DNA of 64,000 nucleotides from CAVVSQ01 sp963848825. GTDB lineage: Bacteria; Planctomycetota; Planctomycetia; Gemmatales; Gemmataceae. Location of the stretch: positions 124,001-188,000 of the forward strand of contig CAWKFA010000010.1 in NCBI GenBank assembly GCA_963848825.1. The letters are read 5' to 3'. Below are positions 17,466 through 28,006 of this stretch, one piece after another. Made by a program: the position numbers and the translations under genes. The notes beneath the pieces are model-generated. The model saw only the letters and a program-made list of their open reading frames with translations, did no database searches and was not told where the DNA came from. Each line of letters begins with the position of its first letter. Position 1 is the first letter of the stretch.

Positions 17466-19079
17466 ATGGGTTTGGAAGAAACACCGCTTGATATGGCCAT
17501 GGGCCGGTTCCTCGATGGGGAGCCGGAGCCCGACGATGGGGCCGCGCTTGCGCTGGCCATGGCGAAGGATGCGCGCCTTGCCGAGCAGATGCGCCGTCTA
17601 CTTACCGTGGATGGCTTGCTCCACCAAATAGCCGACGCCGATCCGGAAGGGTTTGCCGAATCGGTAGGCACCCGGTTGGCGGCAGAGGATGATGGTAGCC
17701 GGTTCACGGGGGCAGTCTCGGCCCGCCTGAACGCTGCTTCCAGCAAGCCCCGTGAACGCCGCAAGGTACTTCCGTGGGCAATCGCGGCAGCGGCTTGTTT
17801 GATCGCTGCCGCCAGCTTTGCCTGGACCTGGGTGATAAATGATGCCGTGCCGCTGCGTTTGGAGTCCGCGGTGGCGGTGCCAGCGGTGGCGGTAATGGTT
17901 AATGAGGCGAACGCTCATTTCGCGGATGGCGCTTCTCCCGCGGGGGTTAACTTCGCGGCTGGCAATTATCAACTTCAGGCTGGCACGGTCCACCTTCGCT
18001 TCGGTAGTGGGGCGGAGGTCGTGATGCGGTCGCCGGCCAAGTTCACCATTCTTGATCGCATGAACATGGCCTTGACCGAAGGCGCCCTGCGCACCGTGGT
18101 GCCGAGTTCCGCACATGGGTTCGCCGTCCACGTTTCCGATGTGCGCTACGTTGATCTTGGGACCGAGTTTGGCGTCTCGGTCGGTAAGCAGCCCGGCGAG
18201 AGCCAGCTACACGTTTTTGAAGGCCGCGTCGACCTGAAGACACGGCAGGGCAAGTTGCTGTCGTCCGTTGACGGGGGCGAGTCCATCCGGGTGGCGGGCG
18301 GCAAGGTCGAACAGACCGAGTTCATTCATCTCGAACAATTTCCGACGGCAGGCACGATTGGGCTGGAAAAATGGCTTGGCTGGCGCGAACGGCTCGACAA
18401 AGATCCTTCGCTATTGTGCTATTACCCATTCATCCCTGAGGCAGATGACCTGACGATACTCAAAGACCATGCCGTTGATCGGCCGGCGCTGGATGGCCAA
18501 ATCGATGGTGCCCGCTGGGTCACGGGGCGCTGGCCCGGCAAACAGGCGCTGCTTTTCGACCGTGATGGGGACCATGTCAAGGTCACGGTGCCCGGCAAGT
18601 TTCGGCAACTGACATTGACCGCGTGGGTTTATCTCGACCGTTCCGATTTCGCCCTGAATGCCATCTTCAATTCGGACGGCTGGCGCCCCGGCGCCTTGCA
18701 CTGTCAATTGTCACGCCCTGGCGATTTCTCCTTGGGTCTGTGGACCTCCAAGGCCAAGCGCAAACTCATGGGCCCGCATGTTACCGTTGGCCACTGGACC
18801 CACGTCGCGGCCGTCGCTGACTTCGATCGGCTCCGCACGCAAACCTATATCAATGGAGAACTGGCGGAGAACGTCAAGTTGGCGTCTTCCCCGGGCACGT
18901 TGACGCCGGGCAGTTGCCGCATAGGCGATTGGCTGCGTCTGCCGGGCTCTACCGGCACTCCACTTCGTGGATTTCGCGGGCGCATGGACGAGCTGGCCAT
19001 GTGGCGGCGTGCGCTCGCGCCGGAAGAGATTGCCGGGATGGTTGCCGCCGGCCGTGCCTGCCTGGTGTCGGCGGAGTAA
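17466..19079 (+). CDS. FecR-LamG membrane protein (anti-sigma-like)
   Basis: 537 residues. Residues 1-95 are cytoplasmic with an anti-sigma-like helical N-terminus (LEETPLDMAMGRFLDGE), followed by a transmembrane helix (VLPWAIAAAACLIAAASFAWTWV). Residues ~140-290 carry a FecR-type domain (GTVHLRFGSGAEVVMRSPAKF, YVDLGTEFGVSV, HVFEGRVDL). Residues ~310-530 form a LamG/concanavalin-like jelly roll (YYPFIPEADD...WVYLD...GHWTHVAAVAD...GRMDELAMWRRAL). Planctomycetes often pair this architecture with an ECF sigma factor; none is adjacent here, upstream or downstream. It precedes a DUF1592/DUF1552 pair by 78 bases in the same direction and may be co-transcribed with it. Frame intact. Confidence 0.88.
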   Translation: MGLEETPLDMAMGRFLDGEPEPDDGAALALAMAKDARLAEQMRRLLTVDGLLHQIADADPEGFAESVGTRLAAEDDGSRFTGAVSARLNAASSKPRERRKVLPWAIAAAACLIAAASFAWTWVINDAVPLRLESAVAVPAVAVMVNEANAHFADGASPAGVNFAAGNYQLQAGTVHLRFGSGAEVVMRSPAKFTILDRMNMALTEGALRTVVPSSAHGFAVHVSDVRYVDLGTEFGVSVGKQPGESQLHVFEGRVDLKTRQGKLLSSVDGGESIRVAGGKVEQTEFIHLEQFPTAGTIGLEKWLGWRERLDKDPSLLCYYPFIPEADDLTILKDHAVDRPALDGQIDGARWVTGRWPGKQALLFDRDGDHVKVTVPGKFRQLTLTAWVYLDRSDFALNAIFNSDGWRPGALHCQLSRPGDFSLGLWTSKAKRKLMGPHVTVGHWTHVAAVADFDRLRTQTYINGELAENVKLASSPGTLTPGSCRIGDWLRLPGSTGTPLRGFRGRMDELAMWRRALAPEEIAGMVAAGRACLVSAE

Positions 19080-19157
19080 ACGAATGGCCTGGCCGAATTA
19101 GTGGTCAGGCTCCGTTGGAAGCTGTTAAGAGTTGGTTTTTTGTAGAGTACGCGCACC

Positions 19158-21501
19158 ATGAAATATCGACGTCCTGTGTTCCTGATCTTGTCTCTGGTGG
19201 CTGGCTTCGCCATCTACATAGGCATACGCCCAGCCCAGTTGCCCGCGGCCTTCCCTGACGATGCGCCGGCCGCGGCCAAAGCCGATGCCCCGGGTGCAGG
19301 TGTACCAGCCCCCGCCGACCATGATTTGACCAACTCCATCTATGGTAAGGAGATCCTGCCTTTCCTGAAAAAATACTGTTTCTCTTGCCATGGCAATGGC
19401 AAGGCCAAGGCGGACCTGTCTTTCGACAAGTTCAAGGACGACAAGTCCGTTGTGCTGGACCGGAAAACCTGGGATAGCGTCTTGCACATGGTGGAAACCC
19501 ATGAAATGCCGCCCGAAGGACGGGCCAAGCCGGAACTCGTGGAGATTGATACCGCCCTCAAGTCGATTCGCGGCTTGTTTCACGAGTTCGACCGCACGCG
19601 CCAAGCCCAACGTCGGCCGGGTCACCATCCGCCGCCTGAACCGGACCGAGTACAACAACACCGTTCGCGACCTTGTGGGCGTGGATTTCAAGCCGGCCGA
19701 CGACTTTCCCGCCGACGATGTCGGCTATGGTTTCGACAACATCGGCGATGTTCTTTCCGTGTCGCCCTTGCTGCTGGAAAAGTACCTGACCGCGGCGGAG
19801 ACGATCCTCGAACAAGCCATCGTCGTCCTGGACAGGCCCAAGCCCGCGAAACAGCGGGTCGAGATGTTTCGCGACAAATTCAAAAACACGCCGAACAGTA
19901 TTGGCGCGGGCATTACCTTCGACGAGGGTGACTACCAGATTCGTTGCCGGGTCGCGGCGGACCAGGCGGGCGACGAACCCGTGAAGGTGCAATTGCTAGC
20001 GGCCGGCAAGAACCTCAAGGAATTCGAAGTCAAGGGCCCGAGCGACAAGACAACCACCGAGGAAGTGACGGTGCGCATGAAGCAGGGGACGTCGCGCGTG
20101 GCGGTTGTTTTGGTCAATCCCACGAAGGACCCGGCCGAGGGCGAGGCCAAGCGGGCCATCTATGTGCGGTCCATCGAAGTCGAGGGGCCGTTCAATCCCC
20201 CACCGCCGCCGTGGCCCGAATCTCATAAGCGAATCATGGCCCACAAAGAAGGTTTGGAGCCGCGCGAAGCCGCCCGCGAGATTATCACCCGTTTCGCGAC
20301 GCATGCGTTCCGCCGGCCCGCCCAGCCGGAGGAGGTCGAAGCGTGCCTCTCCCTGTTCGACGCCAGTGCCAAGCGGGGCCGACGCTTCGAGTTATGCGTC
20401 CGTACGGCCCTTTATCGCGTCATGGTGTCGCCGTACTTCTTGTTCCGCGTCGAATTCGACCCGACGGACACGCCGCCCGGCACGCCTTACATGATCGGTG
20501 AATATGAGTTGGCCAGCCGGCTGTCGTACTTCCTTTGGAACAGCATGCCCGATGACGAACTTTTGGGACTCGCGGGCAAGGGCGAATTGCGGAAAAACCT
20601 GACCAATCAAGTACTGCGCATGACCAAGGATGCCAAGTCGCAGTCGTTTCTCGAAAACTTCGCCGAGCAATGGCTGACCTTGCGCAAGCTGGAGCTGTCG
20701 TCTCCCGATCCCAAGCTGTTCCCCAAATATAATGTCGCCCTGCGGGAAGCGATGATCAAGGAGAGCCAGCTGTTTTTCGGAGCTTTGGTTCGTGAAAATC
20801 GAAGCATTCTCGAGCTGCTGGACGCCGATTTCATCTTCGTCAATGAACAGCTCGCCAAGCACTATGGCATCGCGGGCGTCAAGGGCAAGGCGTTTGTGCG
20901 GGTGAAGGCCCCCCCAGGACGCGGCGGCATTTTGACGCAGGCCAGCATCTTGACGCTGACCTCGAACGCGACCCGAACGTCGCCGGTGCGGCGCGGCAAG
21001 TTTGTCCTTGAACAGGTCCTCAACACGCCGCCGCCCCCACCACCGGAAAACGTGCCGGAATTGGAGGATCAGCAAGAGCTCAAGGGGACGCTTCGCCAGG
21101 TCATGGAACAACATCGCGCCAACCCTGTTTGTGCCTCCTGTCACCGCCGTATGGATCCGCTGGGCTTCGCCTTCGAGAATTTCGATCCGGTGGGTGCCTG
21201 GCGGGAAAAAGACGGCGACGCGGACGTTGATGCCTCGGGCGAATTGCCCGATGGCCGGGCCTTCAAGGGCCCGGACGGTCTAAAACAGATATTTAAACAG
21301 AATAATAGTTTGTTTGTGCGCTGCCTATCTGAGAAGATGTTGACATACGCGCTGGGCCGTGGACTGGAGCTCTACGACCGCCGCGCCGTTGACAAAATCA
21401 TGGAAGGCGTGGCCAGGGAAGACTTTCGTTTTGCCGCGTTGATCTTGGAAATCGTAAAAAGTGATCCGTTCCAAATGAGAATGACAGGAGAAACTCGATG
21501 A
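19158..21501 (+). CDS. DUF1592-type planctomycete cytochrome-domain protein, copy B (one frameshift)
   Basis: Signal anchor from ATG 19158 (PVFLILSLVAGFAIYIGIRP). Domains in order: PSCyt1 heme site CFSCH and HEMPPEGRA; DUF1587 after a frame break near 19597 (VTIRRLNRTEYNNTVRDLVGVDFKP); a carbohydrate-binding-like insert (ITFDEGDYQIRCRVAAD); DUF1595 (ATHAFRRPAQPEEVEA); DUF1592 (YELASRLSYFLWNSMPDDELL); DUF1588 with CASCHRRMDPLGFAFENFD; and DUF1585 (MLTYALGRGLELYDRR). Intact length about 781 residues. Its ATGA overlap with the DUF1552 gene at 21498 shows tight coupling. It is the most canonical of the three copies in the window. Confidence 0.9.
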
Positions 21502-22842
21502 CGATGTCTCGCTTATCCAGGCGAACGTTCTTGCGTGGAGTGGGTGCCGCCGTGGCCTTGCCCTTTCTGGAAGCCATGCTTCCCCGCACGGCATTGGCCA
21601 GCGTAGATGCCGGCCAGTTCCCACGCAGAATGGCCTTCATCATGTTTCCCCTGGGCGCCTGGATGCCCTCCTGGATGCCGACGGGCGACGGGCCTGACTA
21701 TGCGCTGACGCCATGTCTCGCCCCCCTGGCGGAACACCGCAAGGAAATGATCGTCTTCGGGGGACTCGCTTGCGACAAGGCCAACGCCAATGGCGACGGC
21801 GGCGGCGACCATGCCCGCGCCAGCGGAGCTTTCCTTACCGGTGCGCAGCCGCGGAAAACGGCCGGCGCTAATTTTCAGTCGGGCATATCCGCCGACCAGG
21901 TGGCCGCTTCTCGTCTCGGCGACCGGACGCGCTTCCGGTCCATCGAGCTGGCCATCGATCGCTTCCGTGGCGCCGGCAACTGCGATAGCGGCTATTCCTG
22001 CGTTTACGAGCACACGTTGTCCTGGCGCAATGCCACGACTCCCTTGCCGACCGAAATCAATCCCAAGCTGGTTTTCGACCGCCTCTTTGGCGATGGCCAG
22101 TCCGATCCGGAAACCGTCGCCCGCAATGAGATCCGCGTCAGTGTTCTCGACGCGGTCATGGAGGAGGCACGCAGCCTCAATCGCCGACTCGGCGGCAACG
22201 ATCAGCGTAAGCTCGACCAGTATTTGACTGGCATTCGCGAAGTGGAACAGCGCATCACCAATGCGACGCAACTCGCACCGATTGACGTGCCCGGCGACTA
22301 CCACCGCCCGGCGGGTGTGCCGGCGGATTTAACCGAGCACATGCGTCTCATGTACGATCTGATGGCGCTCTCCTTCCAGACCGACGTGACCCGCATCGCC
22401 ACGTTCATGGTCGCCCGCGAGGGCAGCGATCAGAAGTACCGCATGGTCGGCGTCAACGAAGGCCACCACACCATTTCGCACCATCAGAACAGGCCGGCGA
22501 ACCTCGCCAAGCTCAAGGCCATCAACGTCTTCTTCAACGAACAGTTCGCCTACTTTATCAGCAAGCTCAAGGCGATCAAGGAAGGCGACGGCACCTTGCT
22601 TGATAATTGCATGATCGCTTTCGGCAGCGGTCACGCCGATCCCAATCGCCATGCTCACGAAAACCTGCCCATACTGCTGGTCGGGTGGTGGCGGCGGCAC
22701 GATTCGGTCGGGCCGGTTTATTCGCTATGCCGAGAAGACCCCACTCAATAATCTCTGGCAATCGATGTTGGAACGTTTCGGCGTTCCCAGCGCCAACGCC
22801 AGGTTCGGCGATGGCACGGGCCCCTTGCAAAACTTGTCCTGA
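21498..22842 (+). CDS. DUF1552 protein, copy B (one frameshift)
   Basis: Overlaps the DUF1592 stop by four bases. Twin-arginine-type leader (SRRTFLRGVGAAVALPFLEAM), then RRMAFIMFPLGAWMPSW, LTPCLAPLAEHRKEMIVFGGLACDKA, DHARASGAFLTGAQP, a GNCDSGYSCVYEHTLSW cysteine pair, LDQYLTGIREVEQRI, LMALSFQTDVTRIATFMV and EGHHTISHHQN. Near 22687 one extra G in a GGG run breaks the frame. The correct reading NLPILLVGGGGGTIRSGRFIRY ends at TGA 22840-22842. About 448 residues. Exported partner of the preceding cytochrome-domain protein. Confidence 0.9.
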
Positions 22843-22862
22843 ACCGCCTAACTGATGCGGCT

Positions 22863-22907
22863 GAGGTCAGGCATCTTTTCGGTAAGGCCGAAAAGATGAC
22901 TGACCTC
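22863..22907 (+). terminator. Hairpin after the DUF1592/DUF1552 copy B operon
   Basis: A 20-21 base stem (GAGGTCAGGCATCTTTTCGG against its near-perfect reverse complement ending in TGACCTC) with a short TAAG-type loop, 21 bases after the DUF1552 stop. It is followed by TGCTTTTGC, a weak T-rich tract, so it is a plausible terminator or mRNA-stabilising hairpin. Confidence 0.6.
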
Positions 22908-23033
22908 TGCTTTTGCGCTCCATCGGTCCTGACGTAGTTCCTGCCGGCATGACCCGACTGAAAATCACTAAATTGACAGGGTGCTCCGGCGCGGCTATGG
23001 CCGACTTCTCCAGGGAGACCGGCGGAACCCTTT

Positions 23034-26000
23034 ATGATTTCGCGCTATTTCATCGACCGCCCCATCTTCGCCACCGTGCTGTCCATCGTCATTACCTTGA
23101 TCGGCGGCATCGCCCTCTTCACGCTTCCCATTGCGCAGTATCCCCGCATCACACCACCGGGCGTGAGCGTCTCCATTCAATATCCGGGAGCCAGCGCCCA
23201 GGTAGTGGCCGACACCGTCGCCGCCCCCATCGAGCAGCAAGTTACCGGCATACCGGGCATGCTTTACATGTCGTCCCAGTCGGGCAACGATGGGTCCTAT
23301 AATTTGTCCGTCACCTTTGACGTGAGCGTCGATTTGAAGATGGCCCTGGTCATGGTGCAAAACCGCGTGGCCCTGGCCATGCCGCTCTTGCCAAGCCCGG
23401 TGCAAAACCAGGGCATCTCCATCCGCAAAAAAACGCCCGATATGTTGCTCATCGTGAGCTTTTTCTCCCCCGACAGAAGCAAGGACGATCTCTACCTGAG
23501 CAACTTCGCCCTCATCAACATCGCCGACGAATTGTTGCGTGTCGAAGGGGTATCGGACATCCGCATCCTGGGCCAGCATGATTACAGCATTCGCGCCTGG
23601 CTCGACCCTCAAAAACTCTCCAGCCGCGGCATGACCGCCATCGACGTGGCCAATGCCATTCGCAAGCAAAACCTGGCGGCAGCACTTGGGCAGATCGGTC
23701 AACCACCTAACTCGACGGGCCAGGAGTTCCAGTTGCCCATCACCACGCTGGGCCGGCTCAGCACGCCGGAACAATTTGGCGACATCATCGTGCAAGCCAC
23801 GCCTGCCAGCCCCTTCCAGGCACAGCAACCCATCATGAATGGCATGCGCCGGGGTGTCGGCGCCTCCGCGCCGCCGGCCCCGTCTACCGGTATCGTCCAC
23901 CTCAAGGACGTCGCCGAGGTTGAGATCGGCGCCCTCAATTACAACCAGGTGAGTACTTTCGATGGCAATCCGGCCGTCGGCATCGGGGTCTATCCAACTG
24001 CCGGGGACCAACGCCCTCGACGTCGCCAATTTAGTGCGCGCCAAGATGGCGCAGCTTGAAAAGCGTTTTCCCGACGGCGTTGTCTACAAGATCGGCTACG
24101 ACACGACCCCCTACATCAGCGAGTCGATCGGCGAGGTCTATCACACCCTTCGCGACGCGATCATCCTGGTCGCCCTCGTGGTGCTTTTCTTTCTGCAAGA
24201 CTGGCGTGCCATGATCCTGCCCTTGATCGACGTACCGGTTTCTCTCATTGGCACCTTCGCGGTCATGGCGGTCATGGGCTACAGCCTCAACAATATCTCT
24301 CTCTTCGGCCTCGTGCTGGCCATCGGCATTGTCGTCGATGACGCCATTGTCGTCCTGGAAAATATTGAACGGCAGATGGCCAAGGGGTATGACCCGCGCA
24401 CCGCCACCATCAAGGCCATGGAGGAAATCACCGGCCCCATCATCGCCATCACGCTGGTCCTGTGCGCGGTGTTCGTGCCCTGTACTTTTATCACCGGCAT
24501 CACCGGCAGATTTTTTCGCCAGTTCGCCGTGACCATCTCCGCCTCGACGATTATCTCGGCCATCAACGCCGTCACCATGACCCCGTCCCGAGCGCTATTG
24601 ATCTTTAAAAATCAGGGGAGCGGCCATCAACACAAGCGTGAGGCGCTCCCCTGGTGGATCTTCGGTTTCATCGGCGGGTATTTTTCCCTCTGGGCCGTCC
24701 CAAAGCTATTGGAGATTTTCGATTATGAAATGCCGGGCCCGGAGGACCGCTCCGCGATCTTCACTCTCCAATCCGCCCTGGAATTCACTCCCGGGCTGAT
24801 CCTGGGCCTGGTGCTGGGCTGGTTTGGCATCGGCCCCATCAATCGATTGCTGGGGGCCATCTTTCGGAGCTTCAATTATGTCTTTGATCGCCTGACGGGG
24901 ATGTATGGCTGGTCGCTCGGCAAGCTGTTCCATCTCAGCGCGCTGGTTCTGCTTGTTTATGGAGCGCTCCTGGGCCTGACCTTTTGGGTTTTTCAGGCGG
25001 CCCCCACGGGGTTCGTGCCGCAGCAGGACATGGGGCGTCTGACGGTCAGCGTGCAATTGCCCGATTCCTCTTCTTTGCAACGGACTCAGGCCATCGTGGC
25101 CCAGGTCGACAAGATAGCGCGTGAGACCAAAGGGGTCGCCCATACCCAGGCCGTCTGTGGCGTCTCCTTCGTGCAGCAAGCCAACAGCCCCAATTTCGGT
25201 TCGATCTTTGTGGTCCTCGATCCCTTCGCCAAACGGCGCTCGGCGGATTTGACCGACGAAGCGATCATGGCCAGGCCTGCGCAAGGCGTGGAAAGAACAA
25301 ATCGTGAACGCGCAGGTTACAGTGTTTGGCGCGGCGCCCGTGCCTGGCCTCAGCGTCGCCGGCGGCTTCAAAATACAAGTTGAGGACAAGGCCGGCCTCG
25401 GCCTGGGAACGTTACAAGATCAAACCGACCGGCTCGTTCGCAGCATCAAAAATTTGAAGGTGGCCGGCAAGCCGGCCCTGTCGGCGGCCTCCACCCAGTT
25501 TCGCTCCAACACGCCGCAATATTACATGGATATCGACCGGTCCAAAGTCGCGGCCCTCGGGGTCGCGCTCGATGACGTGAATCAAACGCTGCAAATCTAC
25601 CTGGGATCGCTCTATGTCAATAGCTTCAACGAGTTTGGCCGGCACTGGCAGGTTACCTTGCAGGCCGCCGGCAAATTTCGCGACCAAATCAGCGACATCA
25701 ATCTTCTCCAGGTTCGTAACAAAACGGGCCAGATGGTTTCACTGGCCACCCTGGTCAACGTCAAGGAAATCAGCGGCCCTATCTTCGTATTGCGCTACAA
25801 TCTTTCCACCGCCGCGCCCATCACCGGCACCCTGGAGCCGGGAATCAGTTCCGGCGACGTCATCAAGGGAGTGGACGAGTACTCGAACCAGACTTTGCCC
25901 AGGTCCATGCGCACCGAATGGACCGAATTGATGTACCTGCAAATCGTCGAGGGCAACACCACCTTGATCGTCTTCGGCCTGGCGGTGTTGGCCGTCTTTC

Positions 26001-26671
26001 TGGCGCTGGCCGCCCTTTATGAAAGCTGGACGCTCCCTCTCGCGGTGATCCTGGTGGTGCCCTTATGCATTCTTTGCTCAATTGCCGGCGTGCTTTATGC
26101 GGGCACCTCGGTCAACATCTTCGTGCAGATCGGCCTGGTCGTGCTTGTGGGCCTGGCGTGTAAAAACGCCATCCTCATCGTCGAGTTCGCCAAGGACTTG
26201 CATCTGGCCGGCCAGCCTCTCGTGGAGGCCACCCTGGAATCATCTCGGCTCCGGCTTCGTCCCATTATCATGACCTCGTTTGCTTTCATCCTCGGCGTCT
26301 TTCCCCTCGTGGTGGCCAGCGGCGCCGGCGCGGAAATGCGCCGCTCTCTCGGTGTGGCGGTCTTCAGCGGCATGCTGGGAGTCACCTTTTTCGGCATCTT
26401 TCTGACGCCGGTCTTTTTTTACGTCATTCAGGGAATCGGCGAACTGCGCCTGTTCTCCTCCACTGCCATTCAGTGGACAGTATCCACACTCCTGGGCGGC
26501 CTTCTCGGACTCGCAGGCGGTTTTTTGCTGGAAGAGCTGGAAGTGGTGCCAAGCCCCTGGGCCATGGTCGTGGGCGCGGCCACCGGAACGTTAATAGTGC
26601 TTTTCGTCCTCGGCATGCGCTCCGAAGAATCTCAACAAACAAGTAGGGTGGGTCGAGCGTACTCGCGCTGA
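23034..26671 (+). CDS. RND (HAE1/AcrB-type) efflux transporter (two frameshifts)
   Basis: About 1,212 residues if joined. The start MISRYFIDRPIFATVLSIVITLIGGIALFTLPIAQYP is diagnostic of AcrB-family pumps. Breaks near 23993 and 25275, each an extra C, interrupt GIGVYQLPGTNALDVA and EAIMARLRKAW. Between them lies the first membrane core (GLVLAIGIVVDDAIVVLENIERQMAKG, with the proton-relay Asp pair). The C-terminal half has LAVFLALAALYESWTLPLAVILVVP and GLACKNAILIVEFAKDL. A roughly 100-residue extra membrane-helical stretch lies between the two halves (LPWWIFGFIGGYFSLW...LILGLVLGWFGIG). No periplasmic adaptor or outer-membrane gene is adjacent. The last residues come from an intergenic repeat. 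Confidence 0.9.
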
Positions 26672-26964
26672 CCCAGTCGACAAACATCAAGTAGGGGGGT
26701 CGAAGCGTACTCGCTGACCCACCGAAATCGCCGGATCATGTCGGTCAAACAAAGGACCAGAGGCGTTCGGTGGGTCAGCGAGTGCTGACCCACCCTACAG
26801 GACACGGACTATTAGGCGAATGAGGCCGCTAACCATAACCAAGGCTCCAGAGGGTGGGTCGAGCGTATGCGCTGACCCACCGAAATACACTGGATCATGT
26901 CGGTCAAACAAAGTACCAGCGGCGTCTGGTGGGTCAGCGCGAGTACGCTCGACCCACCCTACAG
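26641..26964. repeat. GTAGGGTGGGTCGAGCGTACTC family, three partial units
   Basis: Three half- or full palindromic units: left arms near 26643, 26692 and 26851 (GGGTGGGTCGAGCGTA...GCGCTGACCCA and variants) and right arms near 26771 and 26927 (GGTGGGTCAGCGCGAGTACG...CACCCTAC). The spacer GATCATGTCGGTCAAACAAA occurs twice. The first unit supplies the last codons and stop of the RND gene. The family recurs as a tandem array at 40332-40852. Confidence 0.85.
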
Positions 26965-26974
26965 CCACGGATTG

Positions 26975-27598
26975 TTAGCCGTATGAAGCCGCCCGAGCCG
27001 GGGGTTCGCCCTGCTCCTGTAAGATTTCCTGTTTCTCGATGAGCTGCGGCGTGAAGGGGGGCACCGGTTTTGGCTCGAAGGCAAGCACCTGACGTTGGCC
27101 GGCGGCAACTTCCGCATTCCAGCGGGCGAAGAAGTCCCGCCATATGGGCGCCTTGCCGTGGCGATGAAACTCCGTGAGCGCTTCCAGGTCGGCGCGCATG
27201 AAATTCGTATAAGGCGCGATGACCTCCGTATGTCCCAGCTTTTCGAACACAGCAACCGCGAACTCCGAGGCTTCATTTTCAAAAGCCCGGTAACTTTCGA
27301 TGGCCTTCTCGAGTCGCGCCTTGTCGGGAGTAGCCTTGACCGCGCGCAGTTCGTCGAACATGCGTTGCACGTCCGCTCCGCTCAAGCTCCAGCGCACGAT
27401 GCTGCCCAGCGCGTGCATGAGATAATAAATCTCCTCCTCCTGTGGATAGCTGGTATTCATCGTCACCGATACACCATCGAAGGTGCCCGCCTTGCCGGCC
27501 GTCATCCGCCGCCGCCGGACCACGATGTCATGTTGCCTGGCCCACGCCCGCACGTCGCGGAAGACCCTCTTCATGGATGCTGCCATCGTCAAATCCAC
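26975..27598 (-). CDS. Conserved hypothetical protein
   Basis: 207 residues from GTG 27598, or shorter from ATG 27586 (MAASMKRVF), with a clean open frame. Recognisable stretches are MNTSYPQEEEIYYLMHALGSIVRWSL and SEFAVAVFEKLGHTEVIAPYTNFMRADLEAL. The position and spacing of HALGS recall the HExxH helix of ImmA/IrrE-type metallopeptidases, but the catalytic Glu and second His are missing. If it belongs there it is inactive; I cannot confirm the family. No signal peptide or membrane segment. It ends against the repeat block at 26.6-26.96 kb and is divergent from the Gln/Asn-rich gene. Function unknown. Confidence 0.6.
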   Translation of the reverse strand: MDLTMAASMKRVFRDVRAWARQHDIVVRRRRMTAGKAGTFDGVSVTMNTSYPQEEEIYYLMHALGSIVRWSLSGADVQRMFDELRAVKATPDKARLEKAIESYRAFENEASEFAVAVFEKLGHTEVIAPYTNFMRADLEALTEFHRHGKAPIWRDFFARWNAEVAAGQRQVLAFEPKPVPPFTPQLIEKQEILQEQGEPPARAASYG

Positions 27599-27914
27599 CT
27601 CGGTGCCCTGGCTTTATCAAGCAAGCCGCGTTGTCATGATACGAGGAATGAACCTCGCCAGGGAATGTTGTCCGCGAAGGTCCCATTCGAGCTGTTTGAC
27701 GGGTGCCTTGCCGGCAGACGCCGCCAAATTGCCGCCACGACGAAAGCCCCTACGGCCTCGCCACTCTGCTTGCGCACAATCGCGCGAAACGTCTCGCCTT
27801 TTAAGGGAGCAGCCAACCTCTCAAGTTCACGCCAACCCGGATGAGACACTATTTTTGGCAAATTCGCGCCAAATTTCTCATATTGCTTAATCGTTGCCCG
27901 CCGCGTAAATCCCG

Positions 27915-27931
27915 CTGGCATAAAACTTGCA
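27915..27931 (+). promoter_or_regulatory. Candidate sigma-54 (-24/-12) promoter
   Basis: CTGGCATAAAACTTGCA has GG and GC exactly ten bases apart and fits the RpoN consensus (TGGCAY-N5-TTGCA). It sits about 76 bases before the ATG of the Gln/Asn-rich secreted protein, a normal leader length. No enhancer-binding protein gene is in the window. Confidence 0.6.
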
Positions 27932-28006
27932 TTTCTTGGCTTTCTAGTGGGTAGCACCTTATCAAAGGGGTGAGGTGCCAGGAATCCGTTTTTAAAGGAG
28001 AGCATC

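Noticed and set aside
22995..24044. A 349-codon minus-strand frame at the start of the RND gene
   Set aside because: It is antisense to the diagnostic AcrB N-terminus; a GC-skew shadow.
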